Positions 1-11,787 of a stretch of DNA of 64,000 nt are shown piece after piece. The stretch is from Panax quinquefolius (taxonomy: Eukaryota > Streptophyta > Magnoliopsida > Apiales > Araliaceae). A model generated the notes under the pieces. It did no database searches. It had not been told where the DNA came from and saw nothing but the letters and a program-made list of their open reading frames with translations. Every line of letters starts with the position of its first letter. Position 1 is the stretch's first letter. The DNA lies in contig CM035167.1 of the NCBI GenBank assembly GCA_020205615.1, positions 36,034,015-36,098,014 of the forward strand. The letters are read 5' to 3'. The translations under genes were made by a program, and so were the position numbers.

Positions 1-575
1 CGATTGAACCAAGTAGAGGTTATACCGAACCCTATAGCAAAGCAGAGCAGACGTAGTGATCATTGAGTCGGGAGACTCAGAGGAAGTCGACTTCATGTCA
101 AGATTTGACGGATGATAGAGGAGGAGGTAGAGAGAGGTCTCCTTTAACCCAAAGGGCTATAGCAATTTGGTGAGATAGCTCCTGGGGGTCGATGATGTCT
201 CTGTTCATGTCAGTATTGGATAGAAATATCCATTACTGTTAGGAGGTCAAGGAGCTGAAAGCAGAGCTCCAAATGCTTAAAGAGGACAAGACTGATGTCG
301 AGTCCATGTGGGAGAAAGAACACGATAAAAGGATTTTGGCTAAGGACAAAGTCCATGATTTGAAGCACGAGGTCTTTGAGCTCAAGGAGGAGCTAAAGAC
401 TATGGTGCAGAAGATAGGGAGGATGTCCTATATTCATAGGAGTTCTCATACGGATTTCCAGCAGCAGGTAGCTGGATATCCGGTGGAGGTGGGGCAAACA
501 CGGCATACTATTAGCCATGATATTATTTTCGGTCTTGCCAAGGCAGATTTCGAGAATGCCTTAAGGCAGATATGA
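1..575 (+). pseudogene. Leader ORF upstream of gag: acidic segment then coiled coil
   Basis: The best-preserved part is a 100-codon open stretch at 273-575, rich in Lys, Glu and Leu with heptad-like spacing, as expected for a coiled coil. Upstream, around 55-100, is a degenerate acidic segment. The same arrangement occurs ahead of gag in the minus copy (13010-13481, reverse strand) and in the related element at 36406-37017, so it is an inherited part of the element and not chance. I recognise no enzymatic domain. It could be a dispensable leader protein or an N-terminal extension of gag. Confidence 0.55.
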
Positions 576-887
576 TCGATTAGTTGTTAGAGTAGTTAGG
601 TATGTACATATTTGTGTATCTAGTAGTGACGTAAAGCCCTCTTTTGTATAATTACGGGTAGTCTTTTGTAAATCCCAATTTTTGGAAAGCAATAGCGGGA
701 GAGTAATGTATCCAGCTTAGGCTATTTTATGTAACCGATGTAGTATTATACTACGATGAATTAATATAAGTTTCATTTTCGAAAAATGTTGAGTAAGGAG
801 TGTTTAAGTTATTGTTTAATTATGGAATAATAACTAACTGACAGGAAATGCATAATAACGAAATATGTGTTTATTGTGTGACAAGAA
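576..887 (+). other. Untranslated stretch between leader ORF and gag
   Basis: No ORF is seen. The sequence is conserved in reverse complement at about 12700-13000 in the minus-strand copy, including the segment around GACGTAAAGCCCTCTTTTGT, which confirms that both copies belong to one family. Confidence 0.7.
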
Positions 888-1917
888 ATGCCGCCAAGAA
901 GAGTACCCCGTACCCAAGGTGCGACCACGAATCAACCGGAGGGAGGTCCGGTTAACCCCATGCAAGAATTTTTTGAACCTTTAACCGCAGCCTTTTAACC
1001 AAACTGGGGCTAATATCCCCGTGAATCTCAAAGTGTAGTATGAAGCTACTACATTTAAGGATTCTTTAAGAGCACGGGTCCACGGAGTTCAAATGAACTA
1101 TGACCTATCGAAGCCCAAACGTGGGTTTGGGGAGATTGAGAAGGCATTTGTAATAGCAAATGTCGACGAGGGGCCAAAAGGTTGCCTTTGCAACCTATAC
1201 ATGATGAAGGGAGAGGCCAACTTTTGGTGGGAGGCCAATCGTGAGGGTAGGAATAATAGATGCTATAACGTGGGTGAGGTTCAAGGAAATATTCTATGAG
1301 AACTACTTTCCCACGAGCATGCAGGGAAGGATGGAGATGCGGTTTCTAGAGTTGAAACAAGGGGACATTAAAGGTTCAATATGTCGCCAAGTTCAATGAA
1401 TCTGGCGAGGTTCGCTTCCACACCAAGTGGATACCGAGGTGAGGAAGGCGCGACAGCTCGAAAGGTGGCTTGAAACCCCGGCTCTATAATCAGAGCATCA
1501 GATTCCAAAGTACTTCTTTTGGAATCGCTTTTAGAGAAGGTAATAATTCTTTGAAGGTGGTAGTGAGGCGTTGAGCCAATACCACAAAGAAAAGAAGAAT
1601 AAGGAAAGGTTGACGGGAGAGTCAAGATCGAGGAGCCGAAGGAAGTGGCGAGGGTCAAGAGGAAGGTATTTAGCTCGTAATACCGAGTGAAGCAAGGAGA
1701 CCAAGAGAAGAATGGAGGCCTCGTAAGACTGTGGGAAGACTCATTTAGGAGTCTCTGTCTCAAGGGAAGGCCGCTCGCTATAAATCATGGACAAAAGGGC
1801 ATATTACGCCTAATTGTCCAAGTCCAAGAAGAACCATGGATGCTTTGTGTGTGGATCAATCGACCACATGGCAAGGAACCGCCCAAGAAGGGGACGGACG
1901 GAATAAGGCGCCAATAG
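888..1917 (+). pseudogene. gag remnant (Tekay)
   Basis: An ATG at 888 begins a protein starting MPPRR, followed by a segment like VNPMQEF. This matches the gag start of the minus copy at 12684. The retrotransposon gag core is visible at 1093-1299 (NFWWEANREG), and the next core segment (FKEIFYENYFP) continues in another frame near 1275-1320. A zinc knuckle around 1835-1880 reads CFVCGSIDHMARNR, where the last Cys of the CX2CX4HX4C pattern has become Arg. Several frameshifts and stops are present, for example just after the TAAAF-like segment near 997. Gag would form the virus-like particle in the cytoplasm; this copy cannot. Confidence 0.8.
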
Positions 1918-2405
1918 TAGTAGGTTAGCTATTCGGGGTCCAAGTAGACCTGTGTAGTCGATGGGTCGTACTTTTAACATGTGACCAAGATGCGGTTGCA
2001 TCGGGGACGCCGTCGCAGTATTATTCCGATCAACGATATCAATGCGCACGTCTTTGTTTGATTCGGTGCTACTTGTTTGTTTATAGCGCATGCGATTTTG
2101 CTAGAGACGATTAGGATTACTTCTAAAAGTTGCCTATACCTTTAAATATTAAGGTAGCAAACGAAGAGATTATTCCCTGTGGAAAATGTTCACAAGAGTT
2201 GTTGTGTAGATATTCTGGGTTGTAAATTATCTAGAGATTTATTACTAATAAAGTTAGAGAATTGATGTAATTCTGAATGGATTGGTTGGTAAACCATGGG
2301 GCAATTATAGATTGTCAAAAGAAATGTGTGAACATTACGACGTTAGAATAACTTCGGGTAGTAATTTATGGGAATAGATCGCCGGGACGTTCGTGTTGTC
2401 TAACC
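1918..2405 (+). pseudogene. Retropepsin (protease) remnant
   Basis: Around 2030-2100 the frame reads INDINAHVFV, then a stop, then FGATCLFIA. This corresponds to the INDINVYVLFDLGAT segment of the minus copy, so the active-site Asp has been lost. The following sequence to 2405 matches the rest of the minus-strand protease with frameshifts. It is non-functional. Confidence 0.65.
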
Positions 2406-3486
2406 ATGACACAAACTAGGAAATTATTGAGGAAGGGGTGTGTAGGCTATTTGTGTCATTTGGTTGATACCCAGAGAGTGGGAGCGACCATGGAACAAAT
2501 ACCTATAGTGAGTGAGTTCGAGGATGTATTTCCAAGTGAGTTACCGGGTCTTCCGCCGGATAGGGAGACCGAGTTCATAATAGATATTGTGCTGTGAGCG
2601 GCGACAGTTTTGTGGCACCCATCGTACGGGCGCCAAAGTGGAGATGAAGGAGTTGATGGTGCAGTTACAAGAACTGTTGGATCGGAAGTACATTCAGCTG
2701 AGTGTGTCACCGTGGGGAGCACCGGTGCTGTTTGTCAAGAAGAAGGACAGATCGTTGAGACTTTGTATCGACTACCAAGAGTTGAACAAGTTAACGATAA
2801 AGAATAAGTATCCATTGCCCAGGATCGATGATCTTTTTGATCAGTTGAAGGGGGCAAAATATTTTTCCAAAATAGATTTAAGGACGGGGTATCATCAGCT
2901 GAAGGTTAGGGATGAAGATGTGCCAAAGACAAGATTCGTGACTCGTTATGGTCATTACGAAGTTTCGTGATGTCATTTGGGTTGACTAATGCACCTTGCA
3001 TTTATGGACATGATGAACAGGGTGTTCAAACAATATTTGGACAAGTTCGTCGTGGTGTTTATTGATAATATTCTAGTCTACTCTAAGACGCCAGAAGATC
3101 ATGCTGAACACCTAAGAATAGTGTTGGAGACATTGAGAAAGGAGAAGTTATATGCGAAGTTCAATAAGTGTGAATTTTGGTTAGAGAGGGTTCAGTTTTT
3201 AGGTCATGTTATTGACCATGAGGGGATTTCAGTAGATCCAGCGAAGGTGGAAGCCATGATGAATTGGGAACAACCGAAAACGCCGACTGAGGTGCGGAGT
3301 TTCCTAGGGTTAGCGGGTTACTATCGGAGATTCATCCAGGATTTTTCGAAGATAGCTACTCCGTTGACTTACTTGACCAGGAAGACAGTGAAGTATGTGT
3401 GGACTGATAAGTGTGAAGACAGTTTTCAAGAATTGAAGAAAAGATTTAGTGAAGCACCTATTTTGTCATTACCCGATGGCACATGA
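2406..3486 (+). pseudogene. Reverse transcriptase (Tekay), broken
   Basis: The N-terminal lead-in (FEDVFPSELPGLPPDRE) is at 2406-2597 and the fingers and palm at 2640-2970 ([51 protein letters not shown]). After a frameshift near 2970 the catalytic YXDD box region follows at 2989-3486. There the box reads FIDN instead of FIDD, so one catalytic Asp is Asn. The connection domain is conserved ([35 protein letters not shown]). The breaks, the missing Asp and the stop near 2597 rule out activity. Confidence 0.9.
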
Positions 3487-3853
3487 AATTTTGTAGTTTA
3501 TAGCGATGCTTCGCATAGAGGACTTGGTCATGTGCTCATACAAAGATGGAAAGGTCATTGTGTGCTGCTCAGCGCTTGAAGGATTATGAGAAAGTTTACC
3601 CTACTCATGATCTCGAACTGGCCACAGTAGTTTTTGCCTAAAGATATGGAGACATTATCTTTATGGAGAAAAATGTGAGATATACACGGACCACAACAGT
3701 CTAATATATATCTTCACATAGAAGGAGTTGAATATGAGGCGTAGAAGATATTGGAGTTGATAAAGGATTACGAATCAGAAACTCGTATCACCCGTGAAAA
3801 GCTTAATGTAGTCAGCCGACGCCTTAAGTAGGAAGGGTCGGGAAAAGTTATCT
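3487..3853 (+). pseudogene. RNase H remnant
   Basis: This is heavily frameshifted sequence between RT and the integrase spacer. Fragments such as YSDASHRGLG near 3500, a [18 protein letters not shown] segment near 3570-3615 and [16 protein letters not shown] near 3645-3690 match the RNase H domain better preserved in the minus copy at 9852-10294. Confidence 0.7.
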
Positions 3854-5137
3854 TTGTTAACGGCTCAAACTGAGTTAATAACAGAGATGGCTAGAATGGA
3901 GTTGGAAGTGAAGCTATCAAGTGAAGCGGGACAAATGTTGTTTGCGACGGAGATGCAATCTACCATCGTAGAGAGAGTTAAGGAGGTGCAACTCAAATCT
4001 GATGAGTGTAATCGGATGAGAGAGCGGCTGATCAATGAAAAAGATATTAAGTACAGTCTTGATAACGAGGGGTTATTAAGATTTGAAGGAAGAGTTTGGG
4101 TTCCGAATGAGAAGGAATTAAAGGAGCAGGTTCTACAAGAGGCTCATAGTTCAAGGTTTTCGATTCATCCTGGTAGTACTAAGATGTATCAAGATCTTCG
4201 ACAGAGTTTCTAGTGGCCAAACATGAAGAGAGAGATTGTCGAGCACGTTAGTAGGTGCTTGACTTGTCAGAGAGTTAAATAGAACAACATCAACGCACCA
4301 ATTGGCTTGTTATACCATTAGAAATTTGAGTGGAAGTGGGACAATATCACGATAGATTTTGTGGTTGGACTTCCGACACACGTATAAGGGGGTATGATGC
4401 GATTTGGGTAATAGTGGACCGATCGACGTAAGTCGGCTCACTTTTGCCAATTAGGGTTAAGTATAACTTAGAATCGATTAGCTAAACTTTATATTAAGGA
4501 AATAATCTCTGACATGGAGTGCCAAGATTGATTCAGGTCAAATCATGATCCACGATTCACGTTGAACTTTTGGAGAAGTCTACAAGAGCAGTTGGGAACG
4601 CAGTTGAAGCTGAGTAGTCTGACGTATCATCCATGCACGGATGGACAGAGCGAGAGGACAATTCAGACGTTAGAAGATATGCTAAGATCTTGTGTCATGG
4701 ATTTCAAGGGTAGTTGGGATGATCATCTACCATTAGTGGAGTTTGCGTCTAACAATAGTTATCATGCAAGCATAGGTATGCCGCCATATGAAGCTTTGTA
4801 TGGGAGGAAATGCAGAACGCCACTGTATTGGGATGAGGTAGGAGAACGCCGGATGTTGGGACCAGAATTGGTACAACAGACAACGGATATTGTTAAGAAT
4901 ATTCAGATGCATCTTCTAGCAGCTCAAGACAGACAGAAGAAGTTTACGGATCCGTATAGAGAGAATCGAGAGTTTGAAGTAGGTTCGTATGTATTTCTGA
5001 AAGTATCTCCCTGGAAAGGAAAGATACGTTTTGGAAAGAAGGGAAAGTTAAGTTCGAGGTTTATAGGACCTTTCGAGGTATTGAAACGGGTAGGTGAGGT
5101 AGCTTACATGCTAGCATTACCTCAAGACCTAGATTGA
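3854..5137 (+). pseudogene. Integrase with N-terminal spacer (Tekay), broken
   Basis: The open stretch 3854-4213 holds the RNase H/integrase spacer and the start of the zinc-binding region ([19 protein letters not shown]). It ends at a TAG at 4211-4213 where FWWPNMK is expected, consistent with TGG to TAG. The CxxC half (CLTCQ) follows at about 4256-4272. The catalytic core at about 4350-4560 is frameshifted: IDFVVGL gives the first Asp and DPRFT the second. The segment 4562-5137 is open and has the third residue (DGQSERTIQ) and the C-terminal domain (KFTDPYRENREFEVGSYVFL). Confidence 0.9.
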
Positions 5138-5398
5138 ATACATAATGTATTTCACGTATCTGTGTTACGTCCTTATAAGCCGGATTATAAGCACGTGATA
5201 GAATATGAGCCTATTCATGTCGAAAAGGACTTAACGTACGAGGAAACGCCGGTTCAAATTGTCGATAGAAAAGAACAAGTTCTGCGGAATAAAGTCATAC
5301 CTTCGGTGAAGGTGATATGGAAGAACCACGATGCAGAAGAAGCAACGTGGGAGTTAGAAAAAATGATGAAAAAGATTTACCCACATTTATTTGTGTAA
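5138..5398 (+). pseudogene. Integrase C-terminal chromodomain
   Basis: After one stop at 5135-5137 the frame continues HNVFHVSVLRPY and then a chromodomain at about 5230-5390 (PVQIVDRKEQVLRNK, VKVIWKNHDAEEATWE). This is the group II chromodomain of plant chromoviruses, thought to steer integration to certain chromatin marks. One of the usual aromatic cage residues is not obvious, as is common in this lineage. Confidence 0.85.
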
Positions 5399-5440
5399 TT
5401 TTTTTTATATATAGCGAGATTCTGGGGACAGAATCCTTAT

Positions 5441-5453
5441 AAGGGGGAGAGAG
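5441..5453 (+). promoter_or_regulatory. Polypurine tract of the plus Tekay copy
   Basis: AAGGGGGAGAGAG lies immediately before the TGTAACG start of the 3' LTR, where plus-strand DNA synthesis is primed. Confidence 0.85.
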
Positions 5454-8400
5454 TGTAACGCCCCAAAAAATTGAACATTTTGTAATTACTTTTAATAAGG
5501 AATAAAATAATATTATTTATTATTATTGTGTATTGAGAAGATGAATGTTGTTCTATAACCTAGAAACGTCGGAACGTCGTAGTATTTTAACTACGTGGAA
5601 GAATTAAAGTGTTTGAATTTCTAAAATGAAAATAAAAGTTTTTCGAGAAATTTTTTGAAAAACACTATTCATCGATTTTCGCTCGGGAATTATTTTTGAA
5701 TTTCCGAGAAATATGTAATGTTATAATATCAAGGTGATATCGATTATGTAATAATAATCTAAGTATGAGAAACGTAATATTTCACATGCGGACTTAAATT
5801 GGGAACATTAGGTTATTAAGCGTTAAAGGAAGAAAGTTGTGATCGTATAATGTGTATACATTATATGAAGTAAAGAATGAAAGAATAATACTACGATTGT
5901 ACTATTATGTATGAAGAATGAAATAACGATATTACTTAACTAATATATGAGTTAGTATACGAAGATTATACGTGGGGTATAATGGTTAAGTTGTTAAGAT
6001 TAAGCTAATGGACTTGTAGGATTGTTAGTTATTAGTAGAAGTCCAATATAAGTATTAATCAAGCCCAAGTGTTTGATTGATCATAAGCCCAAACTATTTG
6101 TAGCATAAGCCTATTAAGAGAGAAAGCTAGGTTAATTATCAAGCCCAAAGTAAAGCCTTGACCCATGGGTCAAACCAAGTGTGAAATGGGTAAGTGTGAT
6201 GGGCAAGGATTTTGTGTGATGCCCAAGAACTTTATTTAGCTAGCAAGAAGACTTGAAGGTTAAGTAAGGAATAGTAAGGAGGTGGAAATGAGTAGGTGGG
6301 AGGTTTAATGTCTAAAATGCCCTCACTTTGCCAAGCCTACCAAGCTCATTTCTTGTGTTGGTTGATCATTTTCATCCAACTTTTCTCTCAAACATAAAGC
6401 TACTTATTGGTTAGGGAGAATAAGTCACTTAAGCACTTATAAGCCACTTCAACCATTGATAGTTTTCCAAAGCAAATAGAAGTCTTCAAGGGTAAGACTC
6501 CTCTCTTATATCTTCATCTCTTCTATAATAGGATTGATAGAGAAGGGGGAGGGTTGGATGATAGCATGTAATAAGTTACTAAAGAATGAACTTAAGCCGA
6601 ATAAGTTAAAAAAGTAACTTGAACATTAATAAGTTGCTAGAACCATGAAGAACCTATCATATGATGTTTAGTATGTGGAATATAGCATGAGAACTTTGAT
6701 CAAGGACTTAAGTTAATAATAAGTCGCGAAGCATGAAGATTTCTAACTCTTAAGTTAAATAAGTTAATAACTTATGAGAATAAGTCAAAACCTACTTTGA
6801 TTATAAGTTGGAGTAGTAAATAACTTGTAATGATCTTATGTTGATTAAAATCCATTAAGAACGCTTAGTAATGAAGATTCGAAGAATTCGCACAATCGAT
6901 TTATTACCGTCGAATTCGTGAAATTCTCGGAATGGAAATTGTATTTTGTGTTCGAAGTCGGAAATGTTGGTTTTCGATGAAGACAAGTCATTTTAGTCAT
7001 TATAGAGTTGCGGACTCGAAAATGACCGGATTCTGACTTAAAACAAAGAAACGAGCGTTGAACGTTCACCTTTGTTTATCATTTTCGTTAAAAATGAACT
7101 CATAGGTGAATTTTGAGCAAACGAAGTCAAATAGATAAATTTTTTGCATGAACACATAGATTATGAAATTTGTGAACCGTAGGCTTTTGAACAGACCAAT
7201 TCGGACTTAAAACGAAGAAGTTATGCGTTCGAGAAGTTCGTAAAAATTTTCAAAACTGCAAAATTTTCTAAGGCACAGAGTCCGCGCCGCGGCACGACTC
7301 TAAGCCTAATTTCCTGTGCCACAACGTGAGGCCAAACCATGGTACACTACTAACTCAGGGGCCTTGCAGCCATGAAGTCACATATAATCCTGAAGCATGG
7401 CAAGGCCGATCAAGGAAGTTGATAGTGAAGAAAGATTTCAAGTATGGAAGGAAAGGGAACTTAATAGTAATGTATTAAGATGTAATCATAACATGATTAA
7501 GACATTGTAAGGTACTTGTAAGACACTAATGCATGTTGATTAAGAGTTAATAATCAATCGAAGATTAGCGGAATGAGAATGACATAACGAAAGTCGGAAA
7601 CCCTAAATAACGAATCTAAATTAGGAATTTCATTGAGATGAAGGGTAAGATATAATAGTAATCATACTTGATTGTGTATGACTTAATGTGGTTCGTGATT
7701 ATGAATTGTAGAATCATAAAGACTTAAAGTACTATACGAGTATTAACCAATAATCAGACGCTAAAGGCAAGTACTCTAACCCTTGTTCCAGTTCGATCTG
7801 GGCAAGTCTTTTTGATTCATGTATTCTTCACATGAGTTAGTATTTGAGGAATGTCAAAGCCAATCCTTTCGGCTAGACGTATGATATGTTATTCTATCAA
7901 GTGGTGTTAAGGATTTACCGAACTAATATTGTTGTGGTTTTTCAAAGGTAGATTGTGTATGCACAAATTGTTTTGTCGTCAACCGACATGCACGTGAGGT
8001 TGCCACAACTTAAACGTATACACGTTTAATGAATGTAGTGTTGATCAACATAGAGTACTATGAGCTGATCACTCAGAAGTGCTCGTAAGCTATGTCGGAC
8101 TTACGGACTTAGTGCCGGGTTGTCCTTTTTCAAAAGAACTTATGAATGCTCATATACTTGAGCCATAATTATTATTCCATTAAGTATGGTTGTGTAAAAC
8201 ATTTTGAAGAAAAAGAAGTGCTATTTTGATTTATCGATAGTACTTCATAACTATTGTTCAGTTATTGAAGATATATGAGTTCTATGTTTCAAGCATGTTG
8301 TTTATTAGAATTGTAGTACTTGCTGAGCTAGTCATGCTCACTCTTGCTTGAACCATATGAACACAGCTAAGATCGAGCGTACAGAAGTCTCAGGCAAGGA

Positions 8401-8658
8401 TAAAGGGAAGGCAAAGGCGAACTCGTAGATTGCTTATGTAATAGTATGGGAAGACTGTTTGTAATATATTGATATTATGACAAGAACGACTGAAAGGGTT
8501 ACAAAGAACCTGGGTAATGTAATATGATTTTGAATATATATATATATATATGCTATATTAGTCCTTTTGAGACTATTCAATGGAATGTATGAATGAATAG
8601 TAGTACCGTGTAGCACCATCTGTCGGGTTGGAAGAGACCCGGATTTGGGGGCGTCACA
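5454..8658 (+). repeat. 3' LTR of the plus Tekay copy (3205 bp)
   Basis: It starts TGTAACGCCCC and ends GGGGGCGTCACA. The last 600 bp or so are found in reverse complement at 32279-32912 as the 5' LTR of a second family member, which independently fixes the 3' boundary. It contains only short chance ORFs and a small TA run at about 8536-8551. No clear TATA box was identified. Confidence 0.9.
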
Positions 8659-9434
8659 ACTACCAGACACATTCGTATCAGCTTAACTATATCCGCTGTT
8701 TGCTGCACCAATTCGGGTCATAGCATTCGGCGTTCTCTTACTTCATCCTAATACAATGGTGTTCTGCACTTTCATCCGTATAAAGCTTCGTAAGGCAGCA
8801 TGCCTATGCTCGCATGATAATTGTTGTTAGACGCAAACTCTATTAACAGTAGATGATCATCCCAACTACATTTGAAATCCATAATGCAAGATCTCAACAT
8901 ATCTTCCAGCGCCTGAATTGTCTTTTCGCTCTGCCCATTAGCTTGTGGATGATAAGTCATACTTAACTTTAACTACGTTCGCATCTGTTCTTGCAGACTT
9001 CTCCAAAAGTTTGATGTGAATTGTGGATCACTATATGACACTATCGAAATTGGTATTCCATGTCTAAAAATAATTTCCTTAACATAAAGTTTAGCTAACT
9101 CATCAAAGTTAAACTTAAATCTTATTGGCAAAAAGTGAGCCGACTTCGTCAACCGGTCCACTATTACCCAAATAGCGTCATACCCTTTTTGAGTAGTCAG
9201 AAGTCCCACCACAAAGTCCATCGTGATATGCTCCCACTTCCATTCCGGAATCTCTAATGACTGTAATAAGCCACTTAGTCGTTGATGTCCGGCCTTAACT
9301 TTTTGACAAGTTAATCACCTACTCACATATTATGCTATCTTTCTCTTCATGTTTGGCCACCAAAAACTCTGTCGAAGGTCTTGATACATCTTAGTGCTAC
9401 CAGGATGAATCGAGTACCTCGAACAATGAGCCTC
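8659..9434 (-). pseudogene. Integrase of the minus Tekay copy (C-terminus missing)
   Basis: Two open pieces, 8973-9221 and 8772-8960, carry the core in order: MDFVVGL and SDPQFT with the two Asp, then NGQSEKTIQ with the Glu. All three catalytic residues are therefore present, although a stop separates the pieces near 8970. Upstream, 9222-9434 contains the zinc-binding segment with stops. The match to the plus integrase continues down to 8659 (compare 4795-4915), where the plus Tekay LTR begins. Confidence 0.88.
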
Positions 9435-9839
9435 TTATAATACTTCCTCCTTCAATTCCGTTTCATTCGGAACCCAAATTTTTCCTTCAAATCTTAATAA
9501 TCCCTCATTATCAAGACTATAATTTAACTCTTTTTCATCTGCTAGTCGCTTCTTCATCTGATCACACTCATCATTTCTGAGTTGTACCTCCTTGACTATC
9601 TCTACAATGGTAGATCGAATCTCCATTGTAAACAATTTATGACCTGACTCACTCGGTAACTTCACCTCTAACTTCATTCTAGCCATCTTTATTATTAACT
9701 CAGTTTGAGCCGTTAACATATACAATTTTTCCCGACCCTTAATACTTAAGGCGTCGGCCACTACATTGGCTTTTCCTGGGTGATACAGTATAACGTAGTC
9801 ATAATCCTTTATTAACTCCAGCCATCTCCTATGTCTCAT
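9435..9839 (-). pseudogene. RNase H C-terminus and integrase spacer (minus Tekay)
   Basis: This open stretch of 134 codons begins [20 protein letters not shown], the end of RNase H with the typical [10 protein letters not shown] box. It continues through the spacer to the segment before the integrase zinc finger. It is the counterpart of 3854-4150 in the plus copy. Confidence 0.85.
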
Positions 9840-9851
9840 ATTTAAGTCTTT

Positions 9852-10294
9852 TTATGTGAAGATATATTTTAGACTCTTATGGTACGTGTATATCTCACAT
9901 TTTTCTCCATATAAATAATGTCTCCATATCTTTAAGGCAAACACTACCGCAACCAGTTCCAAATCATGAGTAGGATAAACTTTCTCATAATCGTTTAACT
10001 GACGTGATGCATACGCAATGACCTTGCCATGATGCATGAGCACGCAACCAAGTCCTCTATGCGAAGCATTGCTATAAACTACAAAATTCCCTTATCATCG
10101 GGTAAAGACAATATAGGTGCTTCACTCAACCTTTTCTTCAGTTCTTGAAAATTATCTTCATGCTTCTCCATCCACACGCACTTCACTGTCTTCCTTGTCA
10201 AATTAGTCAACGGAGTAGCTATCTTAGAAAAATCTTGGATAAATCTTCGATAGTATCCCGCTAACCCTAGGAAATTATGTACTTCAGTTGGCAT
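9852..10294 (-). pseudogene. RNase H, main part (minus Tekay)
   Basis: 10079-10294 encodes the RT connection and the start of RNase H ([19 protein letters not shown], then [10 protein letters not shown]). 9852-10043 continues with [27 protein letters not shown], given here in part only, and a [14 protein letters not shown] box. Short frameshifts separate the pieces. Confidence 0.85.
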
Positions 10295-11220
10295 TTTGGG
10301 TTGTTCCTAATTTATCACTGCCTCCACCTTCGCTGGGTCTACTAAAATTCCATCTCGGTCGATAAATGACCTAAAAACTGTACCATTTCTAGCCAAAATT
10401 CACACTTATTGAATTTTGCATATAACTTATCCTTCCTTAGTGTCTCAAACACTAACCTTAGGTGTTCAACGTGATCTTCTGGCGTCTTAGAATAGACTAG
10501 AATATCATCGATAAACACTACGATGAACCTGTCCAAATATTGTTTGAACACTCTGTTCATCATATTCATAAATGAAGCTAGTGCATTCGTTAACCCAACT
10601 GACATCACCAGAAACTCCTAATGACTGTAACGAGTTCTGAATGTTATCTTAGGTACATCCTCCTTTCTAGCCTTCAACTGATGATGGGTTCACAAATCTA
10701 TCTTAGAAAAATACTTTACCCCTTTGAAATGATCAAAGAGATCATCGATCCTGGGCAATGGGTATTTATTCTTTATCGTTAACTTGTTCAACTCTCGGTA
10801 GTCGATATAAAGTCTCAACGATTCATCCTTCTTCTTCACAAACAGTATCGGTCCTCCCCACGGTGAAACACTCGGTTGCATGTACTTTCTATCCAATAGT
10901 TCTTGTAACTAAACCATCAACTCCTTCATCTCCACTGGTGCCAAATGATATGGTGCCCTTGAAATTGGTGTCATTCATGGCACAATATCTATTATGAATT
11001 TAATCTCCCTATTCGGTGGAAGAACTGGTAATTCTCTTGGAAATACATCCATGAATTCTTTGACTATAGGTATTTGTTACATCGTTGCTCCCACTCTCTA
11101 GGTATCAATAACATGACACAAGTAACCTATACATCCCTTCCTCAACAATTTCCTAGTTTATGTTATGGTAAGACAACACGAACCTCCCGACGATTTATTA
11201 CCGTAAAACACTACATGAGG
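10295..11220 (-). pseudogene. Reverse transcriptase (minus Tekay)
   Basis: 10690-10896 holds the N-terminal palm ([39 protein letters not shown]). 10342-10608 holds the catalytic FIDD box ([13 protein letters not shown]), which here is intact, unlike the plus copy's FIDN. Frameshifts or stops fall at about 10610-10690 and near 10908. The lead-in to RT, up to the end of the protease, occupies about 10990-11220. Confidence 0.88.
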
Positions 11221-11787
11221 CTATCTCAACGTTCTAATGTTTACACATTTCTTTTGACAATCTATGATTGCACCATGGTTAAACAACCAACCCATCTCGA
11301 GAATTACATCGAATTCTGCCAACTTTATCGGTATCAAATCTACCGATAATTTATAACCTCTTATTTCTACGCAAAAATGCCTATGAATATTTTCTACAGG
11401 AATTAATTCATTGTTTACTACCTTGATATTCAAAGGTACATGTAATCTTTCAGGAAGTAATCCTAATCGTTTAGCAAAATTACATGCTATGAAGGAACAA
11501 GTAGCACCCAAATCAAATAACACATAAACATTTATATCGTTGATTGGGATAATACCTGCAACTACATCTCTTAATGCAACTACATCTTGGACCGTCATGT
11601 TAAAGGTGCAGGCCATCGGCCTACTCGTCTGAGTTGGACCACCAATAGCTAACTTACCGCTATTAGTGCCTTTATTCCCATTCATCCTCTTCTTTGGGCA
11701 ATTCTTCGCCATGTGATCAGTTGATCCACATACGAAGCATCCATGGTTCTTCTTCGGACTTGGATAGTTAGGCAAAATGTGCCCCAC
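11221..11787 (-). pseudogene. Third zinc knuckle and protease (minus Tekay)
   Basis: An open frame of 188 codons. Residues 17-30 are a complete CX2CX4HX4C knuckle (CFVCGSTDHMAKNC). Residues 89-100 are the retropepsin active site, reading FDLGAT where DSGAT or DTGAT is usual, but the Asp is kept. The flap-side motif FDVILEMGWL replaces the usual FDVILGMDWL. The frame is in continuity with gag apart from one stop at 11788-11790. Confidence 0.85.

Larger units (their letters stand above)
1..8658 (+). mobile_element. Tekay-type Ty3/gypsy chromovirus, plus copy (5' end outside window)
   Basis: The order leader ORF, gag, protease, RT, RNase H, integrase, chromodomain, polypurine tract, LTR is that of a plant chromovirus. 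The C-terminal chromodomain and long LTR point to the Tekay (Del) lineage. The 3' LTR starts TGTAACGCCCC at 5454 and ends GGGGGCGTCACA at 8658, so it has TG/CA ends and a short terminal inverted repeat. The 5' LTR and PBS must lie before base 1. Directly after 8658 the sequence becomes a minus-strand integrase of the same family, so this copy was inserted into that older one. Frameshifts and stops make it non-functional. Confidence 0.9.

Noticed and set aside
8434..8670. Minus-strand ORF spanning the end of the Tekay LTR, with a similar one at 32258-32455
   Set aside because: Both are frames through the same LTR end; the plus-strand boundary and PBS evidence explain the sequence.
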